Shown here piece after piece: positions 1 to 7,284 of a stretch of 7,284 bases of DNA (position 1 is the stretch's first letter; each line of letters opens with the position of its first letter). The position numbers and the translations under genes are program-made. Below the pieces are notes generated by a model. That model was not told where the DNA came from. It did not search any database and worked only from the letters and a program-made list of their open reading frames with translations. Origin of the DNA: Caldilineaceae bacterium (lineage in GTDB: Bacteria; Chloroflexota; Anaerolineae; Caldilineales; Caldilineaceae); the NCBI GenBank assembly GCA_026645635.1, contig JAPKMV010000160.1:1-7284 (forward strand), in the 5' to 3' direction.

Positions 1-131
1 ACCACCACGGTCGTAGGGCTGTGACGGTTGCCTGTATCATTTTGCACAACGAGGGCAGGGCGCAGGCCGCTCTGTTCGTTGCCTTTCACCGGGTCGAACT
101 CGACCCAGTAAATCTCACCACGTTTCACCAT
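1..131 (-). CDS. MazF/PemK-family toxin, N-terminal part (runs off the left edge)
   Basis: Reading the minus strand from the ATG at 131 gives 43 codons with no stop before the window ends: an opening of MVKRGEIYWVEFDPVKG, then EQSGLRPALVVQND and GNRHSPTTVV. This is the standard N-terminus of MazF/PemK endoribonucleases (RGEIYWVDFDP, G-x-RPxLVVQND, SPTT), which cut mRNA and inhibit growth when not bound by antitoxin. Only about the first third of a usual 105-120 residue toxin is present, so the catalytic residues further along cannot be judged. Its ATG lies inside the end of the antitoxin gene (17-bp overlap), which suggests translational coupling and fits a type II toxin-antitoxin operon. Family call is firm; whether the toxin is intact is unknown. 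Confidence 0.9.
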   Translation of the reverse strand, partial: MVKRGEIYWVEFDPVKGNEQSGLRPALVVQNDTGNRHSPTTVV

Positions 132-387
132 TTGTCACCTCGTTTGGCGTTGTGGCGATTGCTTCTGCCACGGGGCGGGAAGTTGCATCGGCGAATTCCA
201 CTGCCTCGCCTGCGTAGAAGCGGTAGCCTACGGCGGCGACCCGCTCCTGTTCGCGTACCTCAGCCGCAGCCAGCGCCTGGCTAATCACTTGGCTCCGGCT
301 GGTGTTGACGCGGGCGGCGAGGCGGTCGGCAAATTCCAGCAGATGTTGGGGCAGGGTAATCGTCACTTTGCGGCTTTCGACTGTCAT
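115..387 (-). CDS. Ribbon-helix-helix antitoxin (MazE-like partner of the MazF toxin)
   Basis: A 90-residue protein starting MTVESRKVTITLPQHLLEFA. Residues 6-45 fit a ribbon-helix-helix DNA-binding fold: a short beta strand (RKVTITLP), a helix, then the turn NTSRSQVI and a second helix. The C-terminal half (GYRFYAGEAVEFADA, then an acidic tail) is the kind of segment that binds and blocks MazF. I chose the ATG at 387 because GGAG sits 7 nt upstream; an in-frame start at 498 would lie upstream of the promoter and palindrome and adds 37 residues unlike the family. The gene overlaps the toxin start by 17 bp. It probably represses its own operon through the palindrome at 431-450. The general class is clear; the exact antitoxin subfamily is inferred from the neighbour. 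Confidence 0.88.
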   Translation of the reverse strand: MTVESRKVTITLPQHLLEFADRLAARVNTSRSQVISQALAAAEVREQERVAAVGYRFYAGEAVEFADATSRPVAEAIATTPNEVTNGETW

Positions 388-430
388 GGTTTGTCTCCAA
401 ACGACATACTTTTGTTGAAGGCGTACTGCA

Positions 431-450
431 TCTGGTATCTGCATACCAGA
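431..450. promoter_or_regulatory. Perfect palindromic operator upstream of the antitoxin-toxin pair
   Basis: TCTGGTAT, a 4-base spacer CTGC, then ATACCAGA: two 8-bp arms that are exact reverse complements. The site lies 44 bp upstream of the antitoxin ATG and overlaps the proposed -10 box by three bases. RHH antitoxins bind short palindromes in their own promoters, so autorepression is the natural reading. The palindrome is directly visible; the protein that binds it is inferred. Confidence 0.72.
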
Positions 451-476
451 ATACTTACTTGTTGTCTTACTGTCAA
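448..476 (-). promoter_or_regulatory. Sigma-70-type promoter of the antitoxin-toxin operon
   Basis: On the minus strand a perfect TTGACA (476-471) is followed after 17 bases by TATTCT (453-448), which matches 4 of 6 positions of the TATAAT consensus. Transcription would begin near 441, giving a leader of about 55 nt before the ATG at 387. The -10 box runs into the operator palindrome, which supports repression by blocking RNA polymerase. Confidence 0.6.
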
Positions 477-525
477 TGTGTAAGATCGGTATGGGCAAAC
501 TTCGTATGGAGGGCTGGAAACGTTT

Positions 526-562
526 GGAGCGCGATACTCACGAAATGTGCGAAAGACACGAA
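526..562 (-). repeat. 37-bp dispersed repeat, copy 1
   Basis: The minus strand reads TTCGTGTCTTTCGCACATTT and continues CGTGAGTATCGCGCTCC. It matches the copy at 2997-3033 at 30 of 37 positions, in the same orientation. It lies in the gap between the kinase stop (596) and the toxin-antitoxin promoter. It contains the short unit TTCGTG/CTCGTG at a spacing of about 18, and no coding sequence is apparent. Function unknown. Confidence 0.6.
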
Positions 563-595
563 CTCGGTTGGGCTGCTTGTCCTATCGCCTGCATC

Positions 596-1555
<960 letters not shown>

Positions 1556-1613
1556 TGCTCCCTCGGCTCTGCATCTGTTTGTCAAGCGTCTCTGCCGTCA
1601 CCGGAGGCGCCGT

Positions 1614-2954
<1,341 letters not shown>

Positions 2955-2996
2955 AGACGTCACCTTTGGCGGTGCTTGCGTAGGGCGAAAGTGTGT

Positions 2997-3033
2997 GGAA
3001 CACGATAGCCACGAGATGTGCAAAAGCCACGAA
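2997..3033 (-). repeat. 37-bp dispersed repeat, copy 2
   Basis: The minus strand reads TTCGTGGCTTTTGCACATCT and continues CGTGGCTATCGTGTTCC, 30 of 37 positions identical to 526-562. It ends 42 bp before the amidohydrolase ATG, so it would lie in that gene's leader if transcription comes from upstream. It is also crossed by the open frame that extends the amidohydrolase to 3056, which argues against that longer start. Confidence 0.6.
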
Positions 3034-3081
3034 AGCGCCAGCAAATTAGGCGCCATCGAACGGACACAGGATGCGTTTTTG

Positions 3082-3195
3082 TCACCCTCTCACCCACTCA
3101 CCTTGTCGAGAGTAACTCAATTCCTCGCCATACGCCCCATCCGGCAATGCATACCGCCACGCGGTGGCCAGCGCACCGCCGGCCTTGCCTTGTTA
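3082..3195 (-). other. In-frame continuation after the kinase stop: likely the lost C-terminus
   Basis: After the TAA at 3195-3193 the same frame stays open for 36 codons to a TGA at 3084-3082. It begins QGKAGGALATAWRYALPDG, which looks like the final helix of PfkB kinases (A-x-E-x-GKxAGALAT) and joins smoothly to the preceding DLNAAI. A single base change, for example GAA to TAA, would explain the break. Without this part the kinase ends only 20 residues after its catalytic Asp, shorter than usual. A sequencing error or stop readthrough would look the same. Confidence 0.72.
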
Positions 3196-3954
3196 AATGG
3201 CGGCGTTCAGGTCGCGGCTGCGCCAATATTCTGCCAGAAAGTAGCTGATGAAGGCGTCGCCGCAGCCGTTGGTGCTGCCGGCCACGGCCACCGGCGCGAC
3301 GGGGATGTACTCCGGCGCATGGCCGGGTTCCACGAGGAGGACACCCCGCTCGCCGAGGGTGAAGACCGCCAGCACCTTGCGGGCGCGGGCGCAGTCGCTG
3401 AGCGCGGCCAATTCGGGGGAGTCCACCGCCCCCGGCCAGCCCACAAACGCGATGTCGACATAACGCAGCGCAGCGTCGAAACGCGCCAGGTCGAAGTCAT
3501 GCAGCGCCAGGAAATCCGCGGAAACAAGCGGGCGGGCCAGGCTGCCCTGCGCACCCAGCCGCATGAACTCCGCCAGCACCGGCCCGGTGAGCACGATGTG
3601 CAGATGATCCGCCGCGGCGAGTTTCTGTTCCTCAGCAGCCGCCAGCCGGTAGTCCGTCCAGACGCCGGGGTTGAAGCCGGTGACGCGGGCGACGCCGTTT
3701 GGCTGCACGACCACGTCGATGCGCGCACAGGCGCCGGGCGCCAGCAGTCCTTCCTCCAGCACGGCGATCTGATTGCGGGCGAGAAAGCGCTGCACGGGCG
3801 CCGCGTCCGCCGCGCCCAACCGGGTCACCAGTTGGGTTGCGACGCCCAATTGGCGCAGGTGATAGGCGTTGTGGAGGATGCCGCAGCCGGGCAGGATTTC
3901 GCCCGTGGCGGTGTAGTGGTCGAGGCAGACCACGCCCCAGAGCATGTTGCCCAC
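3193..3954 (-). CDS. PfkB/ribokinase-family carbohydrate or nucleoside kinase, apparently truncated by a TAA
   Basis: Predicted ATP-dependent kinase of 253 residues. Visible features: an N-terminal strand LWGVVCLDHYT (5-15), the substrate loop PGCGILHNAYHLRQLG (22-37), where PfkB proteins usually carry GG, the strand VLAVFTLGERGVLL (194-207) that matches the family's xTLGxxGxx, and the signature NGCGDAFISYFL (229-240), a variant of GAGDAF that keeps Asp233. The protein ends 20 residues later, whereas relatives run about 50-60 residues further. The start could be the GTG at 3954, 9 nt after the upstream stop, or the ATG at 3945; neither has a strong ribosome site, so coupling to the gene before it is likely. 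The substrate is not clear: nucleoside, ribose or fructosamine-type sugars all fit the group. It may be a recent pseudogene. Confidence 0.75.
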   Translation of the reverse strand: MGNMLWGVVCLDHYTATGEILPGCGILHNAYHLRQLGVATQLVTRLGAADAAPVQRFLARNQIAVLEEGLLAPGACARIDVVVQPNGVARVTGFNPGVWTDYRLAAAEEQKLAAADHLHIVLTGPVLAEFMRLGAQGSLARPLVSADFLALHDFDLARFDAALRYVDIAFVGWPGAVDSPELAALSDCARARKVLAVFTLGERGVLLVEPGHAPEYIPVAPVAVAGSTNGCGDAFISYFLAEYWRSRDLNAAI

Positions 3955-3963
3955 GCTGCGCCG

Positions 3964-4716
3964 CTATTCCAGGCCGGCGAGAGGGGCGTTGCGCTCCGGT
4001 CCCAGCGCCAGGAAACGGTCGTAGCGCACGACGATCACCTTGCTCATCTGCCAGAAGGCTTCGACAGAGAGATGCTGGCAGCCTTCGTGCAGATACCAGT
4101 CTTCCATCTGCGGGTGCGCGGTGATGAGGGTGGGATCATAGACCGGCACCGCAGCCGGGTTGAGAAAGAAGCCCGGTGACTCCGGCGCGCGGATTTGCAG
4201 GAGATAGCGCCCGCGCAGACCGTAGGCGCGCGGCATGTGATGGATGCTGCCGTCGTTCAGGTCGATGAGGTCGATCTCTTCGCTGGCGGTCGGCGTCACC
4301 GCTGGCCAGGCGGGGTCGTCGGCCAACTCTGCCAGCACGCGGCGCACAGAGATGTCCTGGAAATGGTTGAGGCGGGTGTGGGGCTGGCGGTAGTCGTGGT
4401 CATGGACGTTGGTCGGATTGTCGTCGTAGACGTTGCCGCACCAGGTTGTCAGCCAGTCGACGAGCGCCGGTTGGCTGCGCAGAAAGACCCGGTAGCACTC
4501 TTCATACTCGGCCAGAGCCGCGGCTTTGGGGATCAACTTGCCGCGCACATAGTGGTCGGTGCGCCAGCCATCCGCGCCGAAGCGGGCGTCGAGCAGCGCC
4601 CGCCGCGTATGCTTGCGCGTCCCGGCATGCCCCGGCAGCCCCACCGGCACCCACAACTCCGTCAGCGCCGCGCTCGCCGCCGGCTCAATCTTCTGCCACC
4701 AATTCTCGTAATTCAC
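3964..4716 (-). CDS. Conserved-looking protein of unknown function inside the nucleoside-uptake operon
   Basis: 250 residues that I do not recognise. It begins at a GTG (4716) with GGAG 5 nt upstream, 21 nt after permease B stops, and ends 9 nt before the kinase start, so it is held tightly in the operon. It has no signal peptide or membrane segment and looks like a soluble cytoplasmic protein, rich in Trp, Tyr and His. Notable stretches are VHDHDYRQPHTRLNHFQD (104-121) with four His, IDLIDLNDGSIHHMPRAYG (148-166), LHEGCQHLSVEAFW (209-222) and the end SKVIVVRYDRFLALG (225-239). The clustered His and Asp could bind metal, but there is no recognised motif, so I make no functional claim. Compact, compositionally normal coding sequence between two good genes makes it very likely real. 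Confidence 0.8.
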   Translation of the reverse strand: MNYENWWQKIEPAASAALTELWVPVGLPGHAGTRKHTRRALLDARFGADGWRTDHYVRGKLIPKAAALAEYEECYRVFLRSQPALVDWLTTWCGNVYDDNPTNVHDHDYRQPHTRLNHFQDISVRRVLAELADDPAWPAVTPTASEEIDLIDLNDGSIHHMPRAYGLRGRYLLQIRAPESPGFFLNPAAVPVYDPTLITAHPQMEDWYLHEGCQHLSVEAFWQMSKVIVVRYDRFLALGPERNAPLAGLE

Positions 4717-4737
4717 CCAATCTCCAATCTCTCAATT

Positions 4738-5748
4738 TCACGCCTTGACCCCTGCTTCGGCCTGCTCCTGAAACTTCCGTGCGGCTGCCGCGGCGCGCGC
4801 CTGCCGGCGCAGGTTGTAGAGGATCAGCGCGGCAATCGTCACCGTGGGCGGGATCATCTCGATGAGCTGGGGCGGGACAGCCAGCGTGCCCAACTGCGCG
4901 CCCAGTGCCGATGCCGTGCCAAAGATCAGCGCCGCGATCAGCGTGCCGATGGGGTTGCGGTTGCCCAGGTAGATCACGGCCAGCGCAATAAAGCCGCGGC
5001 CCGCGGTCATGTTGGCCTGGAAGATGCTCAGGTAGCCCATGCTCAGATAGAGGCCGCCCAGCGCGGCGCAGAAGCCGCTCGCCACCAGCGCCCAATAGCG
5101 GGTGCGGCGCACGTCGATGCCCACCGACTGCGCAGCGTCGGGCATTTCGCCCGTGGCGCGCAGATGCGCGCCCGCGGGCATCCGGTAGAGATAGACCCAG
5201 ATCACAGCCACGAGCAGAAAGGCGATGTAGCTCATGATGTTGTAGCCCGCGCCGTTTTCACCGTTGAGCAGCGTGCCCAGCACCGGGAGGTTGTTGACCA
5301 GAGGAATCTCCAGCGCGGGCAGCCGCGCGCTGGCCAGCGTCGACGTGCTGCCCTTGTCGCCCGTCAGCGAAAACATGAGGAAGACCGTGCCGCCTGCGGC
5401 CAGGATGTTCATGGCCAGGCCGGTGAGGATGATGTCGGTCTTGAGTTCGAGATGGAAGAAGGCGATCAGCCAGCCCATAGCCATGCCCACGAGCACGCCG
5501 GCTAGCGCGCCCAGCCCGGCATAAGCCCAAGGCGGCGCCCCGGGCAGCCACTGCGGCGCAAAGCCGCTGACGATCACACCCGTGAACGCCGCGGCGAGCA
5601 TGATGCCTTCCAGCGCAATGTTGATCGCGCCGCCCAATTCGGAGAGCAGCCCGCCCATCGCCGGCAGGATGATCGGCGTGGAGACGCGGATCACCGTGGC
5701 GATGAACGCGACGGAAAAGATGCTCTGCAAAACGGTCTCGATCGACAT
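4738..5748 (-). CDS. ABC transporter permease B, BMP/Nup-type nucleoside importer
   Basis: 336-residue integral membrane protein of the BPD_transp_2 family, one of two different permeases that form the channel of a nucleoside or simple-sugar importer. About 8-9 hydrophobic segments are visible. Family signatures: INIALEGIMLAAAF (42-55), the cytoplasmic coupling region HLRATGEMPDAAQSVGID (195-212) that contacts the ATPase, and MTAGRGFIALAVIYLGNRNP (247-266), which is typical of the second permease (NupQ/YufQ side). The C-terminus is a charged Arg/Ala tail. The ATG at 5748 has AGGAG 7 nt upstream, the best ribosome site in this operon, which is useful because the gene sits after a 225-bp repeat-rich gap and cannot rely on coupling to permease A. 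Nucleoside specificity is inferred from the family. Confidence 0.92.
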   Translation of the reverse strand: MSIETVLQSIFSVAFIATVIRVSTPIILPAMGGLLSELGGAINIALEGIMLAAAFTGVIVSGFAPQWLPGAPPWAYAGLGALAGVLVGMAMGWLIAFFHLELKTDIILTGLAMNILAAGGTVFLMFSLTGDKGSTSTLASARLPALEIPLVNNLPVLGTLLNGENGAGYNIMSYIAFLLVAVIWVYLYRMPAGAHLRATGEMPDAAQSVGIDVRRTRYWALVASGFCAALGGLYLSMGYLSIFQANMTAGRGFIALAVIYLGNRNPIGTLIAALIFGTASALGAQLGTLAVPPQLIEMIPPTVTIAALILYNLRRQARAAAAARKFQEQAEAGVKA

Positions 5749-5764
5749 CGCTTGACTCCTACAA

Positions 5765-6010
5765 CTGTCATGTGATAGACCGCGGATTTGGCGGATGCGG
5801 CGGATTTACGCGGATAAAAGAAAATCCGCGTGAATCCGCCTAATCCGTCTCATCCGCGGTCTATCACCATCTCCCCGTCGCTGCGGCCTTGTACTGTGTT
5901 AGCTCGCGAATTGGGCGGATGCGGCGGATTTACGCGGATAAAAGAAAATCCGCGTGAATCCGCCAAATCCGTCTCATCCGCGGTCTATCACCATCTCTCC
6001 GTCGCCGCGG
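5765..6010. repeat. 124-bp tandem duplication with internal inverted repeats
   Basis: Copy 1 (5765-5886) and copy 2 (5889-6010) align at a constant offset of 124 bp. From 5791 to 5886 only 3 of 96 positions differ, while the left 26 positions (5765-5790) differ at 8. Copy 1 carries a relic of the last codons of permease A (readable as RSDGEMVIDRG and stop), so the unit duplicated together with the gene end. Within each unit an inner stem pairs GGATTTACGCGGAT with ATCCGCGTGAATCC (5802-5815 with 5824-5837, one T/G mismatch) around the A-rich loop AAAAGAAA. It resembles the 'CCGCGGAT' type of intergenic palindrome seen in many environmental genomes; no coding potential. Confidence 0.85.
5772..5867. 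repeat. Long imperfect hairpin with 16-bp perfect outer arms
   Basis: GTGATAGACCGCGGAT (5772-5787) is the exact reverse complement of ATCCGCGGTCTATCAC (5852-5867). Inside it lies the 14-bp stem of the tandem unit, so the transcript between the permeases could fold into a long two-part stem. The same right arm recurs at 5976-5991 in copy 2, where its own left arm has decayed, so the one good left arm has two possible partners. It is not followed by a U-run on the minus strand, so I do not call it a terminator; a role in mRNA stability or in lowering expression of downstream genes is possible. Confidence 0.75.
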
Positions 6011-7074
6011 CGTTCGCGCCACCAGCGTTGGGCGCGGGGAAAGAGCTGCTCGGCGGTGATCAACAGGATGATGATCGCCTGGATGATGAGCACGACCTCG
6101 CGCGTCACGTCGGACGAGCGCTCCATGATCTGGGCGCCGGTGCGTAGATAGCCGTAGAAGAGGCCGGCTACCAGCACCAGCCACGGATTGTTGCGCGCCA
6201 GCAGCGCCACGACGATGCCCTCGAAGCCCAGCCCGGACGACAGGTTGATCGTGAGTCGCTTGAGCAGCCCCAAGCTCAGGTGTGCGCCGGCCAGACCCGC
6301 CAGGATGCCACTGATCGCCATGCTCAGCGCAATCACCCGTTTGGTGTTGATGCCGCCATACTCGGCGAATTTGCGGTTGGCGCCGAGCATCTTCTGCGCG
6401 TAGCCGAAGGGCGTGCGCTCCATCAAGAACCAGGTGGCGGCCACGGCCACCAGCATGATCACAATCATCAGCGAAACGCGGGTGCCGGGAATCAGCAGCG
6501 GCAGCACCACCGATTCCGGGAAGGAGATCGTGGCGATGAACCCGGCATTGGGGTCGCGCAGCCAGTTGAACAGCAGCAGGTCCGAAAGCTGGAGCGCAAT
6601 CACGTTGAGCATCAGCGTGCTGACGATCTCATCGACGGCCAGGTAGGCTTTGAGCAGACCGGGGATGAGGCCCCAGAGAAAACCAACCGTGCCCGCCGCC
6701 ACCAGCGCCAGGATCAAATGCCAGGGCGCGGGCAGCGGCGCGTGGACGGCGATGATGGCAGTGGCCAGCGCGCCGAGCAGCATTTGCCCTTCCGCGCCCA
6801 GGCTGAACTGCCGCGCACGGAAGACCAGCGAAACTGCCAGACCGAGGAGGATGAGCGTCGTGCTCTCCTCCATCCAGTTGCCAAACCGGTTGATGTTGGT
6901 AATGGTGAAGCCGTTCTCGAAGGAGATCCTGGGCAGCGGGCCGGTGAGAAACGCAGTGTAGGCCGCCACCGGCTCTTCGCTCACGATGGCCGTGATCACA
7001 AAGCCGATCGCCAGGGCGATCAGCACCACCACGACGATGCGCACGATCTCAACCAACGCTTTGTTGTTCTTCAT
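5974..7074 (-). CDS. ABC transporter permease A, BMP/Nup-type nucleoside importer
   Basis: 366-residue membrane protein of the BPD_transp_2 family and partner of permease B. A first membrane helix (about 10-31) is followed by an outside loop and roughly eight more hydrophobic segments. Signatures are FSLGAEGQMLLGALA (90-104), the coupling stretch MLGANRKFAEYGGINTKRV (229-247) and SGLGFEGIVVALLARNNP (280-297), which is typical of the first permease (NupP/YufP side). The ATG at 7074 follows the ATPase stop by 26 nt with only a weak purine-rich site. Oddly, the last codons (VIDRG and the TGA) lie in the intergenic repeat, so the end of the protein appears to have been rewritten by the repeat. 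The tail lies past the last membrane helix and is unlikely to matter for transport. Substrate is inferred from the family. Confidence 0.92.
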   Translation of the reverse strand: MKNNKALVEIVRIVVVVLIALAIGFVITAIVSEEPVAAYTAFLTGPLPRISFENGFTITNINRFGNWMEESTTLILLGLAVSLVFRARQFSLGAEGQMLLGALATAIIAVHAPLPAPWHLILALVAAGTVGFLWGLIPGLLKAYLAVDEIVSTLMLNVIALQLSDLLLFNWLRDPNAGFIATISFPESVVLPLLIPGTRVSLMIVIMLVAVAATWFLMERTPFGYAQKMLGANRKFAEYGGINTKRVIALSMAISGILAGLAGAHLSLGLLKRLTINLSSGLGFEGIVVALLARNNPWLVLVAGLFYGYLRTGAQIMERSSDVTREVVLIIQAIIILLITAEQLFPRAQRWWRERRGDGEMVIDRG

Positions 7075-7100
7075 CCCGGCGTTTCGCCCTTCAATCAGGG

Positions 7101-7284
7101 TTAACTTTGCGCTGCAAGTTCTTCCGGCGTCTGCGTCTTGACGCCAAGCATGTACAGACCCAGTTCTTGCTCGGTCAGGTCCGGCCCATTGGGAACAATG
7201 GCGGCGATCTGCCCCTTGTACATCACGGCGATGCGGTCGGCGAGACTCATCACCTCGGCCAGGTCGGCGGAAACCAGCAGCACC
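7101..7284 (-). CDS. ABC transporter ATP-binding protein, C-terminal end (enters from the right edge)
   Basis: The last 61 codons of an ATPase, reading [20 protein letters not shown], then [10 protein letters not shown] and ending in LAAQS. It matches the region just after the Walker B motif in the second ATPase domain of the double-domain NupO/YufO/RbsA-type proteins that energise nucleoside and sugar importers. The position of the H-loop His is taken by Ala (VSADLAEV), which is common in the second domain of this group, where only the first site is fully canonical. No start codon is present, because the gene begins outside the window. It ends 26 nt before permease A and is clearly the first visible gene of the same operon. 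Confidence 0.9.
   Translation of the reverse strand, partial: VLLVSADLAEVMSLADRIAVMYKGQIAAIVPNGPDLTEQELGLYMLGVKTQTPEELAAQS

Noticed and set aside
2955..3056. N-terminal extension of the amidohydrolase resembling a signal peptide
   Set aside because: The ATG at 2954 has a good ribosome site and fits the family start; the extension crosses the dispersed repeat.
3024..3058. Possible terminator from the GCGCC/GGCGC inverted repeat followed by TTTC on the minus strand
   Set aside because: Only a 5-bp stem with a 9-base loop and no real U-run.
4195..5505. Long plus-strand open frame (436 codons) opposite permease B and the unknown gene
   Set aside because: Low-complexity Arg/His/Gln-rich translation antisense to a clear membrane protein; it also crosses a gene border.
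5765..6010. CRISPR-like array
   Set aside because: Only two units, each over 100 bp with internal palindromes and no unique spacers of regular length; a tandem duplication explains it.

Overview
The window is a GC-rich bacterial segment in which every supported gene lies on the minus strand, so it reads from position 7284 down to 1. The style of the proteins (BMP-type nucleoside permeases, an SsnA/MtaD-like amidohydrolase, PfkB kinases, a MazEF-like pair) and the 'CCGCGGAT/ATCCGCGT' intergenic repeats would suit an environmental Chloroflexota-like genome. That is an impression from gene content, not a phylogenetic result.

Layout in order of transcription: (1) the C-terminus of an ABC transporter ATPase that enters from the right edge (7284-7101); (2) permease A (7074-5974); (3) a 225-bp gap filled by an imperfect 124-bp tandem duplication with strong inverted repeats; (4) permease B (5748-4738); (5) a 250-residue protein I cannot assign (4716-3964); (6) a PfkB-family kinase (3954-3193) that stops early at a TAA, followed in frame by 36 codons that look like its missing C-terminus; (7) a gap of about 130-240 bp; (8) an MTA/SAH-deaminase-like amidohydrolase (2954-1614); (9) a KDG-kinase-like PfkB kinase (1555-596); (10) a gap of about 200 bp holding a promoter and operator; (11) an RHH antitoxin (387-115) overlapping the start of a MazF/PemK toxin that runs off the left edge.

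The ATPase and the two permeases are the membrane and energising part of a BMP/Nup-type nucleoside importer; the binding protein is not in the window. Together with a nucleoside-type deaminase and sugar/nucleoside kinases, this suggests a nucleoside uptake and salvage cluster. The KDG-kinase-like gene may be an unrelated passenger or act on another sugar. The toxin-antitoxin pair is a separate unit with its own promoter, and an 8-bp-arm perfect palindrome overlaps the -10 box, as expected for autoregulation.

I see no clearly new biological system. The best leads are the premature stop in the kinase, the tandem hairpin repeat that has swallowed the end of permease A, the unassigned gene in the middle of the operon, and a 37-bp dispersed repeat found twice. 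No stretch longer than 300 bases lacks a gene. I found no tRNA, rRNA, CRISPR array, insertion sequence or convincing terminator.
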